Below, one piece after another: positions 26,390 to 38,114 of a DNA stretch of 64,000 bases (within the stretch, counting starts at the first letter, position 1; each line of letters begins with the position of its first letter). The position numbers and the translations under genes are program-made. This DNA comes from Ailanthus altissimus (taxonomy: Eukaryota; Streptophyta; Magnoliopsida; Sapindales; Simaroubaceae): NCBI GenBank assembly GCA_946807835.1, contig OX327683.1:17179001-17243000 (forward strand). The letters are read 5' to 3'. The notes beneath the pieces were generated by a model. The model was not told the origin of the DNA. It did no database searches and saw only the letters and a list, made by a program, of their open reading frames with translations.

Positions 26390-27430
26390 TAAAAGATCTC
26401 TATCTGAGCTTGCATACTTATAAGCCTCAGGGATCTTGCCTTCATCCTCCCAATGAAAGGTCGATTCAAACAACTAGTCGACTGCAATTACAAAAGTACA
26501 AAATAAGGTTAAAAATGTTTCAAAACATATAAGAGGCACGAGAACAATGAGATTTAGACTTGCTACTATAGACAAAACAAAAGGGCACAACCACACCCCT
26601 AAAAACCTAATGTGTCCTTAGCATCATTACCCTCTAATAAAATAAAAATAAAAATGCTTCCACATCTTATTGCTTGAGTGCAATTTCTTAATGAGGCATT
26701 CTTCCCCTTACTATAATAGGCAATAAGGTAATAGAAACCTTTATTTTGGGCCCTTATCTAATAAAAGTGTTGAACCTCTGGAAAGGTTGGCTTGGATAGA
26801 TTAGCTCTTGCCTATAGACATATAGTAGAATTATATTCTTCAAAAGTTGAAATGCAACTAGCAACTAGTAAAGAGTGAAGTTTAAGTTCTTTGACAAAGT
26901 AGGGCTAAAGAAGTAGTCTTAACCCTAATTTGAAGCAGATAAGGTGGATAGCCACCTTAGCAGTTGGGGGTTCACTTGTATGCTCTCTGAGATCAGGCAC
27001 CCTCATCTGTACATTCTTTGAGATCTTGTACTTGACACTGAGATACTTGAGAATTCCTACTTGATCACTTTAGAAGAGTTGTAAGGCTTATAATCCAACT
27101 CATAAGGGATATTTGACAAAGAAAGGTCGTTCTCTTCTTTTTACGCTTCCTTAATTTCTTAGCAACTACTTACTAACGAGGGGCACTGGTTGAGAATTCC
27201 TGATCATCCAATTCCTTGGTTACTGTTTCCTTAGAGTCCTCCTTTAATTAGACCAGCTCGACCTTGGCATCTTTTCTTTAACTAAGCTCTTTAGCTAAAT
27301 TCAAGAGGTTTCAATCCTCACAAGCACCTCCTCTTCTAACTCCTCGGGTTGAGTTACTCCTAGCATTTGACGTCGAACTCGTGACTAGATATATTTTAGA
27401 AATCATCGACGTTGTTTCTATCTGAAGACA
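26390..27430 (-). pseudogene. Antisense reading frame of the Tat-lineage element (putative gypsy-type transposon protein), frame-broken
   Basis: On the - strand near 27000-26900 the translation reads YKISKNVQMRVPDLREHT and then PPTAKVAIHL, followed by fragments FKLGLRLLL and PYFVKELKLHSLL. Plant Tat elements commonly carry an extra antisense frame in the 3' region whose product contains '...vP...e....pp.g.vavy...f..GLRlPlhpf..e.L..y.l.p.Ql', annotated in plants as a putative gypsy-type transposon (Transposase_28). Several stops and shifts are present. An upstream Lys/Arg-rich stretch (KKLRKRKKKR, about 27150-27180) belongs to the same remnant. The match was made from memory of the family. Confidence 0.6.
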
Positions 27431-28214
27431 TTTTTCATATGGATTGACCTAGAGATAACAAGATTAGATAATCTATACCCAAGCATTCAAATGAAATAAG
27501 TTGAGCACTCAACAAATATGTGCCAAGCACTCAAACTATAAAGAACAAAGAATAGAATACCCAGCAAAACAAAAACAAAAGGCTCAAAAAATACAAAATA
27601 AAGCTAGGTAAAGATGAATGAGACTTACTTAAAGATGAAAATTGAGGATTCAATGCAGATTTGTCCATTAGAATTAGATGAACAACCTTTAAATGAAGAG
27701 TTTCTCTCTCTAAAAATTTTAGCTTCTCTTTCTAGGAGATTTTCAAATGAATGAAAAAGTGTTTAAGTGATAGAGACTTCTCAATTTATAGATGGCATCA
27801 AGTGTGATCTTAGCCATTAAACAAAAAGATCTGAAGGTTGAGATTAACACATATGCGAGGAATTTCTTCACTTGATAGATGCGTTAACTCAATACTTTCC
27901 CTAACCATCTGATAAGAATTAGCAATCCAAATGATGCCATGTTAGCTGAAATTGAAGTGACACAACCGCTGAGTGACTATTAGAATGGCGCATGGCTCTT
28001 AAAGAGCCATCTACTTTTAATGCTTTTGGTGCTAATTTCAAATTTCAATCCAATAGACCCGAAGACACACTTTAGGAAGACTGAGCTCACTAAAGGCTAG
28101 TGTCTAGCTGAAGATTCAAAGCACCTAGGGATGGTTAAATAAGCTAAGCACTGCAGCACATTTTCTTGAGGTCAATTGAATAAATCAAGCACTTCACAAA
28201 GTTTTTATCATTGA
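27431..28214. other. Non-coding 3' sequence of the Tat-lineage element
   Basis: No motif was recognised. The region contains A-rich and mixed sequence between the antisense frame and the 3' LTR and may hold the promoter of that frame. Confidence 0.4.
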
Positions 28215-29050
28215 CTAGTCAACACTAAAAATTATCGAACCTCTATTGCCCCTAAGCTCCTTGGGCCAGTCCATTAAAACTTAAAAGTGCTTGACTCAAA
28301 CATGATGCAATCTAAGGACTAGCCTGCAAGCCCAAAATAACCAAGTCCAGACTAAGGTCGACTAAAGCTTGCCATACATCATGCGTCTAACCAGTCACTT
28401 CTCACTCTATAGTCGAGATGTCCTCGATCTATGATTAAAGAGACCCTCTCCATATGGTCGAGCATAGCCAATACTAAGGCTCATTCACCTAGACTGAGAG
28501 AGTACTTGGTCCCTCAGTTTTTGAGTACTTTCCCATCCAAAAAGCATTGTTGGTAGGCCAATTGTGCTGCCTATTCCAAAAAAACTAAAGAATTTAAGAT
28601 GGGCAGAGTATGTCATCCATGTCCTCCCAGAATTGCAAAGCACGAGGTGATTGCCAATGCTCCTATATTTCAAAACCATGTCCATAATCTCTAAATATTG
28701 AGGAGTCCACAACGTGAGTTAACTACCAAAGGAACCTATATAATGAAGAACTGTATCTTGCATATAGGGACAAGTAAGCGAATTCTAAATGCCCAAGCTA
28801 TCTTAAAGCCATTCTTCTCACCTTCACAAAAAAAAATTTAACTTAAGCATTTGAGAGTTTCTACTAGAAACCACGTCACTGTAGCTTTAACCAATTTTTT
28901 TTTCATAGCAAATAGGTCATGACCAACAAGAGATCTTAGGAAGAACAACAACAATATATTCATACATTCTAACATTTTTCACATAAATATAAATTTATCT
29001 CTTGACCAAAGACTCTAAATTAGATTGAGAGCCTAAAACCATGATCAATA
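28215..29050 (+). repeat. 3' LTR of the Tat-lineage element
   Basis: The sequence is homologous to 11180-12379, with one copy of the block that is duplicated there. Shared words include CTTGGGCCAGTC, TATAGTCGAGATGTCC, TATATAATGAAGAACTGTAT and GAGATCTTAGGAAGAACAA. It ends ATGATCAATA. The left boundary is approximate. Confidence 0.72.
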
Positions 29051-29459
29051 AGTTCTATTCAATATATTTCAAAGGTAGCCATGTAATTCCCTTTATTTAT
29101 TGATAGGATTATAAAGCCAAATTACTTAATTCTCGAATAAAACAAGATATGCAAAATTTTAATTCAAGTTGATTTCCTATGATAGATCTTTCTACAAATC
29201 ATCTTGTAAATATATCTAACAAACAGACAGTGAAAACATTATAGGAAATGACAATAGATATAGCATATGAACAAACATCGTTGAGAAGATTAAGGGGCTA
29301 TATTGTACAAGGGTGGTGTTATTTTAAAGTCATTGCAACTCTAGAGTAAGAGTATTATCTATAATGAAAATGGCGTTCACTAAAAGTTAAACAAAAGCAC
29401 CTTTATACTGAACCAACTATGAATCAATAATAATCATGTCAAACACTGTAAAAATGTAA
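29051..29459. other. Intergenic or element-derived DNA, no gene seen
   Basis: This AT-rich sequence lies between two retroelements, with no recognised motif. Confidence 0.4.
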
Positions 29460-29685
29460 CTACGTTGAAGGATCATGAATCTTCACATCTCATGCTCTAA
29501 AGAGTCATGAATTGGGAGAAATTAAAAATATAATAAGAATAGCTTTATTTTATGAGAGAATTAAATTGTACATTATAAATCCTTCGATGAAAGACCCAAT
29601 GGTTTTTATTTAAGGGCAAGGATTGCCTTTGTAATGATAATAATACCCTTGGTATTAATTATCCTACCTTTATCCCTCTCTTTTA
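29460..29685. repeat. Direct repeat core, left copy (LTR-like)
   Basis: This block pairs with 38115-38340 in the same orientation, with clear similarity over about 220 bp. It is interpreted as part of an LTR. Confidence 0.6.
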
Positions 29686-29819
29686 TTACTCCTTGTAAAA
29701 TATGAGGAGTTCTTCAGTGGCTTGAAAGAGTTGCAATACAATATTGAGATTAAGAGATTTTTCACTTTGAATGAACTTGAGTCGCATTATCTTCTTGATT
29801 TTAGAAACTTGCGTTGTCT

Positions 29820-29995
29820 ACTGAATTTTTTTTTTTTTTTGCAACTTCTTTGGTAACTTTTTTTGATGTGTGCTGTTGATAAAGAGACCTTTTCAAACTT
29901 TTGTTTTTGCGACTTTTTTGGTAACTTTTTCTGAAGACAAAACTTTTGTTTTTAGGACTTCTTTGGTAACTTCTTTTGAAAATTTTGTAAAAGAG
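29820..29995. repeat. Short tandem repeats, TTTGGTAACTT words
   Basis: Three spaced copies of a block with GACTTTTTTGGTAACTTTTT or related sequence occur at about 29840, 29908 and 29955, some followed by AAACTTTTGTTTTT. They are imperfect and about 50-70 bp apart. Confidence 0.6.
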
Positions 29996-30809
29996 GAAAG
30001 CTTTTTTACGAACTTATTGACTTATTTTACCTAAATATTGATGTTGACTTTTGCTATTTGAGAATATTATTTGCTAATATTCTTGAGATCTTTAAATACA
30101 AGTAAAACTCCCGGTGCACCCTTTTATATCTTCTTTAGTTTTAATAACTTTAGTAAATTTGAAATAATTATAAATAAATTGCATATTTGAATTGTGTAAA
30201 AGTTTGCAATAGATCTTTCTCTTGGTTTTGGATCTTTGAATTCTTTATAATATTTGAGCCGAAAAGTATAGGAGTAATTTATTGAAAAAAGGTATGTGCA
30301 AGTTGTTGTTTTGCTGCATGTTTTATTATCTTAGATTCATCTTTTTGTGCTTGATATATCCTTATAAAAAAGGATGTACCCGTAATTTATGTAGTGCAAG
30401 TTGTATGTACATGACTAAATATGGCAAATATGGACATGTGCAACTTGTGTGCATAAAATTTTAAGAAACTACATCTATGTAATTCACGGGTCACAACTTG
30501 TGATACTTTTGTTCTTCTTTTGTATTTAAAATCTTTACAACTATAGAGGGATGTATGTTAACTCTTACCTTAAGAAGTTGCTTATACAAGCACTTATTTA
30601 TATGGTTTATTGTGAAGGAATTGTTTGAGTACATTAAAATAGTTTTTCGTTCATTTTTCATCATTATTAATTTTTTTATTTTATTTTTGCTTTGCTTTTT
30701 ATAAACATCAAAATATAATATGCTCTTAACATTTCAATATTTGTATGACAGTTGCGAATCATAATTGTAAATGATTTAGTAGTTTGTACTAGGTTTCTCC
30801 TTTTCTTTC
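29996..30809. other. AT-rich sequence, no gene seen
   Basis: No supported gene. Scattered words such as GTGCAACTTGTG and GTCACAACTTGTG at about 30437 and 30490 foreshadow the minisatellite that follows. Confidence 0.45.
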
Positions 30810-31420
30810 TTTATGATTTATAAATATTATTTTATCGTATTTTAGTTGCAATTTGTGATTTTTACATCACTTAATTATTAAATATTCTTTTATTAAAAGT
30901 TAGTCACAAATTGTGAGTTAGAGTGATTCAACGAATATTATTTTATCGAATATTGGTCGTGACTTGTAAGTCCTAGCATCTTAGTAAATATTTTTTTATA
31001 AAATACAGGTCACAACTTGTGAGTCTGAGTAACATAGTGGATACACTTTTTATTGAATGTTAGTCGCTACGTATGAGTTTGAGTGACTTAACGAATATTT
31101 TATTATTGCATATTACTTGTGACTTATGAGTCTAGAGACTTGGCAAAAATTCTGTATTATATATTGCTCACAACTTATAAGTTTAAGCAACTTAGTAAAT
31201 ATTATTTTATTGTATCAACCACAACTTGTAAGTCTCAGCAACTTAGCAAATATTCTTTTATTATGTATTAGTCGAACCTTATGGACCCAAGCGACTTAAA
31301 GAATATTCTTTCATTATATATCGGTCGTAACTTGTAAGTTTAAGCAACTTAGTGAATATTCTACTAATATTAATAGCTGCAACTTATGAGTCTGAGCAAT
31401 ATATAGTTTAAAATTTTTAA
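30810..31420. repeat. Degenerate minisatellite, period about 58-64 bp, about ten units
   Basis: Each unit contains a core like GTCACAACTTGTGAGTCTGA, then CAACTTAGTAAATATT, then TTTTATTRTATATT. The units are diverged from one another, so the array is old. It lies within the - strand gypsy-type element. Confidence 0.8.
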
Positions 31421-31457
31421 TTAGCATTGTTCATGGCTTTTTACTTTTAAATTTAAT

Positions 31458-31626
31458 CTTTATGTCCTTATTTTAAGTCTTTGTGCCTTAATTTTAGGTC
31501 TTTATATCCTTATTTTGGATCTTCGTGTCTTATTTTTGGGTTTTTATGCCCTTATTTTAGGTCATTATACCTTCTTGTCAAGTATTTATGCCTTTATTCT
31601 AAGTTTTTATGCCTTCATTTTTGGGT
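31458..31626. repeat. 21-bp minisatellite, about eight units
   Basis: Units follow TCTTTATGCCTTATTTTAGG with variation, in strict 21-bp steps. Because 21 is a multiple of three, the + strand stays open and encodes a repeated Leu/Tyr/Phe heptapeptide (a 69-codon frame at 31481-31690). This openness is a by-product of the repeat length. Confidence 0.8.
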
Positions 31627-31752
31627 TTTTGAAGATTATTGTGCAGAACTTATACTTTGTGAAGCCACGTCTTTTAAATTGATTACGTAGAGTTATTGCC
31701 ATGTGAAATTGTAACTTAGAGAAGTCACTATCATATGAAATTTCTATTAGAG

Positions 31753-33531
31753 TGTCTAATGGATGCATGCATGTGAACGTGTATTCATTGAATCAAATAA
31801 TGTACGTCATGCATACATTATACAACAGAATAAAATCTAATTTTCTATTTAACAAACATATGTTGAATTGAAGTCTGTTACATTAACGGTGCCATAAACT
31901 TAACCTTAAAGATGATTCAGTATAGAATCTATTTTCGGAACTCACCTTAAAGTTAATCGGAGAACAATTCTAGTCTTCTACAAGTGGTGGGATTAGAATA
32001 GTTAGAATGGTAGCCTTAATAAATTTCCAGCAGGATAAATGAATAACTCTTGTTCGTCCTCAATTTTGCTAAAAATAGCTTTTAGGGATTTAAGTGAAAA
32101 AATTTCAAAGTACTTCTCTTATTTGGCCGAATTACACTTAAGCACAAAATGAAACAATTTCATTTTGTTTAATGCTTTTGCTTTTGTAACTTGACATTGT
32201 CAAGCATTAAGCCAATAAACAAGGCTCTTTGTCCTACTTTAATACCATGTATAAAGCTAAGTGTCAACCATGCATGTTACTTTTTCATGCATCATGCCAT
32301 GTGTCATTTTTTAATTGGTTAACAGCAATTATTAACTAATTAATTAATAGATTTAATACTTAAACCTTGAGACGTGTGCTTTTTGAGAGATTCTAAAACA
32401 AACATGCTTTTTGTAATTTTTACAGATTGAAATGTTCAACCAAATTCACTACCATAGTGCTCAATGAGTACACTTTATATTGTGACTCTCTAGGTTCACA
32501 CTCATTTGTCTAACAAAACTCTTCTGTAAGTTTGTGAACAATGTCACACACACATATTATGGATATTACAAAACTATGCATTGAACCATAAAAGTTGAGG
32601 TTAACCATATACATATAATTCATTCATCACTTATATCTTAGAAGAGTGGAGATATAGATCATCATCGTCAAATTTCTAAATGCTCATTCGTGAACTTATC
32701 TCTAAACTTGTATATTTGTAAATAATATCCATAGACTCCTTTGCAATATTATTTAACCTACGAAAAATTATTTTTCAGAGTTTATGCTTATAGTCATAAG
32801 ACATCTTAAAATATAATGTTGGAGCATCAGGATATACAACTCACCTATATAAGCTGACGGATCCCATAAGTACGCATACTGAACTTCATAACTATCGGAT
32901 CAAACCCAATGACACCTAAAGGTAGACCATAAAAGGTCTCTGACATAGGTGGAATTAAAGCATGATGGATGACTCACAAGCCCATTGTGGTGTTTAGGTC
33001 AAAGGATCACAAATACTACTCAACTCAAAAAGACCTTCATTGATAACTTTATGGGATGTCTATTGGAGGTCCTAATGAGTCTGCTCAGTACCCAATTCTT
33101 ACTGAACACTTATATACTTATACGAACTTCTACTAAACTCATGGTCTACTAAAACTAATTGTATAGACAATTCAGATATAGATATACACTGATTAGGAAG
33201 GTATACCAATCTACCCATGTCGACAATCATAGATCAAGAACGAAGTGTTTGAGAACATACTGTATAATGACATTTCTTAGCACCATTTACAACTATGTCA
33301 TTACTAATATATTCTCAGGTCATTGCCCCATTTCAGACAAAATTTTAACTTATAAAATACTAACTTTTAACACTGACCTAACCTCCTTTATATCTACAAT
33401 ATTTAAAAAGTAACAAACTTACTACCATATAATTAAATATTATTAATTTATTCAAAATATTCATTATATAAATATTACATAAATAAATATTCATAAAAAA
33501 AATGTATTAGCACTTATGCACCATCTTAACA
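31753..33531 (+). mobile_element. Solo copia LTR, family B copy 2 (most diverged)
   Basis: The element starts near TGTCTAATGGATGCATGCAT and ends ATCTTAACA. Shared family-B words in order include TGAGTACACTTTATAT, GATCCCATAAGTACGCA and GACATTTCTTAGCACC. It is shorter (1779 bp) and more diverged than the other copies. No target duplication is visible. Confidence 0.75.
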
Positions 33532-33746
33532 ATTTTAATCTCATGAAAACCTTGATACCAAATTCCATAAAATGTCTTGTATCTTATATAAGCAATATGA
33601 CATAAGCTTTGATTTACTATTATTTTATCATTATTATATTTCCTTTCTTGAAAACTCACTTTTTTACCTTTCTACTTTAAAGCATTATATTTGGTAAAAA
33701 AAAAAAAACTTGTGAGATATGAGAGAATTTACAGTATTATATTAAA

Positions 33747-34840
33747 GCAAAAAAGACATTTTGTTCTAAAAATATGACATAATACCTAATTTTATCTATA
33801 AACTTTTAAATTACTTTATTTTGTCCTTCTCTGTTAATCAATAATCATTAGATTTAACACAAAAGTTCTTTTTTTATACAATAACACTTTTGAACATGCT
33901 AAAATTCAAGTGTTAATCCTATTTTCACGTGTCAATAAATAATTGGCTATTAATAAAAGCATGACACGTGACACATTTAGATAGGTTCAATTTTAATATT
34001 AATTTTTAAAAATAAATTATTAAAAAACATAGAATCCTCCATTAGCAGTTGGGCCACCGCCGACCACTGGACTTTGACAATAAAAATGATTAAAATATAT
34101 ATCATTAGAATCTATTTTTTATGATTTACATAATGCTGAGGTCATTTTCGACCAAAAAAAAGACAAGAAGGTAGCCAAATACGTAATTAGAGCCATGGGA
34201 GGCGGCGACCACAGAAGGTGCACATTAAACAAAGTGGCGGTAGAGGTGGTGCATGTCATCACTGCTCCATTTGACGTGCACCATCGGTGGCCATTGACCT
34301 TCACCACAGAATGATAATCGCTGTTAAATAGAGCAGAGGTGATGTGCACCACCAGTGGCCACTGCCTTTCATGGCTCCATCGATCTATTTAACAGTGGCG
34401 GCAATGTACGTCACTGCCACTCCATTAACCATGTATCGCCAGTGACAACTGCCTCTTATGCCTCCTATTGTGTATTTGGTTGCCTTCTAGTATTTTTTTT
34501 TTTGGTTGAACATGATTTCATAATTGTGTAGATCACAAAAAATAAAGTTTAATTATATAAAATTGTAATTATATTTATTGTCGGAGTCTGATAACTAGAG
34601 GTGATAGGCTACCGTTAGATGTCTTCTGCAAATGGTGGTGGCCCGTCAATGGAGTTTATTTATTTAATAATTCATGATTAGTTGACACATGTCAGACTAT
34701 ATGACTATTTTTCTATTGAGTTATGATTTTGCCATTCAATAATAAAATTTAACTGAAAGAAACAAAATTGAATAATTTAAAATTATAGAAAAAAAATTGA
34801 GTATTAAAAAATATTTCAAAAACAAAAATGTCCTTTTTCC
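33747..34840. mobile_element. Non-autonomous Mutator-like element with long inverted repeats
   Basis: The left end GCAAAAAAGACATTTTG pairs with the right end read in reverse, GGAAAAAGGACATTTTTG. The arms stay alignable for about 100 bp (for example TTTTAAATTACTTTATTTTG against TTTTAAATTATTCAATTTTG). Flanking 9-bp sequences TATATTAAA (33738-33746) and TTTATTACA (34841-34849) match at 7 of 9. No transposase is present. The GC-rich core (34190-34450) has repeated words such as GCAATGTACGTCACTGCC related to the core of the element at 373-1832. Confidence 0.7.
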
Positions 34841-34881
34841 TTTATTACAAGAGACTTTCTTATGTGAATTTTCACTTGCAA

Positions 34882-34883
<2 letters not shown>

Positions 34884-34915
<32 letters not shown>
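34884..34915. repeat. (AT)16 microsatellite
   Basis: A perfect AT dinucleotide run of 32 bp lies just outside the Mutator-like element. A shorter ATT trinucleotide run follows at about 34982-35000. Confidence 0.95.
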
Positions 34916-34917
<2 letters not shown>

Positions 34918-35199
34918 AAGAACTCATGTTATACTTATGAGAGAACTTTGCTATGTGTTACGATGGTTTATACATGCAAGAATATTATTATTATTATTAT
35001 ATTGCATTATCCTTTTTTAATAGTAAATTAGCATAAAAATATATAAAACGTATTTATAATCCTAAATCATAAATATCAAACTATTATTACAATGAAATAT
35101 ATATTTGAGAATGAATATATTTGGACTTCGCCGTTAGTTTGACCGGCCAACTCATGAGCTAATAAAGTCATGGTTATAAGAAATGACCCTTGGAACACT

Positions 35200-36090
35200 C
35201 TTTAAAAGAAGTCATAGCTTCATGAAGTTGGCGATGAAGGCACTTTGCAACTTCTTCTCAACTATTCCTCATCAACGTGAATAAGAGATTTGGTGACTAC
35301 TTCTAGCAACAATATAGTAGGGATGCCTTTCAATTTTATCCTCTTATAGTTTGTTCCAGCAGCAACGTGTTGACCTTGGATATCAAAAGAAGTAGGTAGT
35401 GTAATGGAATCAATATTTGCTCTACGACCTCTGTATGCATTGTAATGAAATCAACATTTGCTTTACAGCCTTTACTTAACTGATCTTTCTCCAAACGAAC
35501 GAAGAACTCAGCGTGTTGAAAGGACTCTTTTATACATTTGGATGGTTGTAGTAGAAGATCTTTATAAACTTAAGTTTCGGGCAGTAGTTCTCTAAAAATG
35601 GCAATTGGTGGTGAACTGTCATTAAGATTGTTGATTCACATGTACGTAGTTTGAAAGTGTCTCACATAGTCTTTTAGAGTCTCCTCTGACCCTCATTGCA
35701 CAATTGCTAAATCAAACACATTAACTTATTCCTGATGAGTTGTATGAAAATAACTAACAAACAACTCGTAAAAGTAATTGAAGATTTTGATCAACCTAGG
35801 TAGTAGATTTTGAAACCATGTTGTTGCAATACCAGTTAAAGTTAAAGAGAACAACATGCTTTTGAGGGAATCGTTGTAATCTTCAAGAGATACAGCTTGC
35901 TTGAAGGAGTACACATAACTCATTGGATTAGATTTGTCGTCTGACGATCTGAAGTAAGGCATATGAAAATTGCATGGGTTGTTTCTTTTGGCTTTCGATC
36001 TCATCAATGAATGGAGATTCTTACCACTTCTAAAAAGCAAAATGAGAAGTACTAAGGATGTGAAGTTGTTAACTTTGCAGCCACTCATCG
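35200..36090 (-). pseudogene. Retrotransposon gag (capsid domain) on the - strand
   Basis: A 120-codon open stretch at 35726-36088 reads, on the - strand, NPCNFHMPYFRSSDDKSNPM, then YVYSFKQAVSLEDYNDSLK, FSLTLTGIATTWFQNLLPRL and FYELFVSYFHT. This is the plant gypsy capsid pattern ('p..f..p.y.g..DP..hv..f...m......D.l.c.iF...L.g.A..Wf..L...si.sf..l...F...F'). After one stop the frame continues EETLKDYVRHFQTTY and NLNDSSP (about 35620-35700), the next conserved block, and LLLQPSKCIKESFQHAEFFV further on. It is the best-preserved coding remnant in this element. No zinc knuckle or pol was seen. Confidence 0.8.
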
Positions 36091-36559
36091 AATTTTTCTT
36101 ACATGCGAGCTGTTTATGTTTCTTTTAGTAGACAAGTCGCAGGAGACAGTTTAGTAGTTGGAGGAATATGAACAAATGAGAGTAACTTCAACTGGGACAA
36201 CTCCCAGAGAAATACTATTAACAGGTGACATTTTTTTTTTTTTTTTGGAAAATACACCTGAGACTATTGCGTTGCATACAAGATTGGATTTAGCTATGCC
36301 AACGGACATGGAGTTACTTGCGGAGGTACAGCTTGTGGATGTAAAATGGATGCATAGTTAGGAGATTATTATCGCACGGGATGTTGACACTTTCAGGAGT
36401 GTTGAGCTAGTTGAACTCACATACCTTCATTTTATTTGAGAATCTCCTAGAGATAGCCTTACTGCTAGGTGAAAGCTTTATTGAGTTGCTCCATCCTTTC
36501 TGCTTGTTCATCCAATTTCTACTGCACAGTTAAAATCCAGTTTTTGAGTTGTAGGATCG
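36091..36559. other. 5' sequence of the - strand gypsy-type element
   Basis: The sequence lies upstream of the - strand gag and is presumably N-terminal gag or leader. A 15-T run lies at about 36232-36246. A 67-codon + strand frame at 36158-36361 has no motif. Confidence 0.4.
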
Positions 36560-36695
36560 CGATTTATGGTACAACAAGTTGTAGTGTAGCAGCAACGACT
36601 TGTGGTGTAGCAGCAAGTTATGGGCTGCGACTTGTGGTACAATGACAAGTTGAAAGGCGGTGACTTGTGGTACAACGACAAGTTATGAGTAAGGG
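36560..36695. repeat. Short minisatellite, GACTTGTGGTACAACGACAA words
   Basis: Four to five imperfect units of about 33-40 bp contain GACTTGTGGT and ACAAGTT. The same ACTTGTGG core returns at about 37105 in GACTTGTGGCACAATAGG. Confidence 0.7.
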
Positions 36696-38114
36696 TTAAT
36701 AAATAAAATCAGAAATTAAAAAATTAAATTGAATTGGTCTGTTTAATTTTTTTTATAAAAAAAATTGTTCAATTTTTATTTAAGAAAAATCGGCGACTCG
36801 TTTAGTTTCAGTTCAATTTTTTTAAAATAAAAATTAAATTAAAAAATTTATATTTTAATTATATTTATTTATCACATAACATTCAAGTATTAAATAATAT
36901 AAAATATTAACATATACTTAATTATATATAATTTTTTTTAAATTTAAAAAATAAAAAAAAATTAATTTTTAAATTCAAAAAAATTGAATTAGATTGAATT
37001 AAAAAAAATTAAATCAGTCCAATTCAATTTTTAATTATAAAAAATAATTTAATTTTTTACTTTAAAAAATCGAACTAAATTGTAACCACCCTTAATTATG
37101 GGCCATGACTTGTGGCACAATAGGTTTGAATGCTATAAGTTGTGGATTGTCAGCAATTTCTCCCGGCTCAGAAGCATGATCATGTTGTTAAAAAAAATTA
37201 TTGATTTTTTATTTTTAAAGTAGCTTAAGTTTAACGTTTCTCTATAACTTTATGCACAAGTAATAAAAAAAATTAGAAAGGAACTCGCAAATTAAATGAA
37301 GACTAAAACGCGTCCAAGAAACAGCAGCTGAATCAACTCAATAGCCAATCAAGGAAATGGTCCGATCGGCAACCAAAATAGTACTATGGTTATGAAATCA
37401 AAACAAGAGTTGGATCATCTTTGTTGGACACAAAACAACAGCTAATTGTCACCCAAAATCTGCCAAAAAACAGCAGCTAATTAACAAAATCAAGCTTTCA
37501 GCTGGCCAACAAATCAAAATAGATCTGGATCATGATCGGCCTTTGATGATGAAAAGAGTATCAATCTGCCGAAGTAGAAGAATGAAATCAAAAATTGAAT
37601 CTGGACAGCGAGTAGAGGAAGCCTATCAAGAAATCAAAAGCCAATGACTACTGGATTGTAAGTGGAAGATCATTGATTCATGAGAAATTATATTATACTT
37701 AAATAATATAATGAAGAAAAATAATCAATAGCCAAATGAATATACTATGTACTTATATAATCAAGTGAAGGCAAATGGATCTGCATCGTGAGAAAATATA
37801 TTAACTTATTCATTTCGGCCAAATGAAGAAGAATTAATGAACCTAAATCCAAAAACCAATCAAGAAATTATAGTATATTTATATAATGAAGAAAATAAAG
37901 AAGCCAAAAGCAAATCTGGGCAAGATCAATCAATTATCAAATTATCTTTGATTATAAATAAGATCAAGAGATTGTTGGATCTTGTACTGATAGATCTATG
38001 AAATCAAAAAGAATTCATCACGCAAAATGATTCGTTATGACTTGAAAAACATGAGATTCATATCAAGAACATTGAGAGATTAATAATTAATTAACCACAT
38101 ACGGCGTCATATGG
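36696..38114. other. AT-rich sequence, no gene seen
   Basis: The 36720-37080 part is extremely AT-rich with words like AAATTGAATT and AAAAAATT. 37300-38050 is A-rich with repeated AACAGCAGCTGAATCAA- and CAAGAAATCAAAAGCCAA-like words and may be the rest of a long LTR. No coding signal was found. Confidence 0.4.

Larger units (their letters stand above)
11180..29050 (+). mobile_element. Decayed Ty3/gypsy retrotransposon of the Tat lineage, heavily split by later insertions
   Basis: Paired LTR-like sequences lie at about 11180-12379 and 28215-29050. Between them the remnants run in the right order: gag (13105-14390), protease (15060-15658), reverse transcriptase (17800-18399), RNase H (19765-19935) and an antisense frame near the 3' LTR (about 26390-27430). 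This order, the style of the reverse transcriptase motifs and the antisense frame match the plant Tat group (Ogre, Grande and Retand relatives). Every coding part carries stops and frameshifts. Inserted later were a hAT-like element, a copia LTR, a solo LTR and a chromovirus-like element with its own insertions. Integrase was not recognised and may be deleted. Confidence 0.8.

Noticed and set aside
30810..31420. Array of regularly spaced repeats considered as a CRISPR array
   Set aside because: Repeats and spacers both diverge gradually, there is no fixed direct repeat, and the context is plant retroelement DNA.
31481..31690. 69-codon Leu/Tyr/Phe-rich frame
   Set aside because: It is kept open by a 21-bp minisatellite whose length is a multiple of three.
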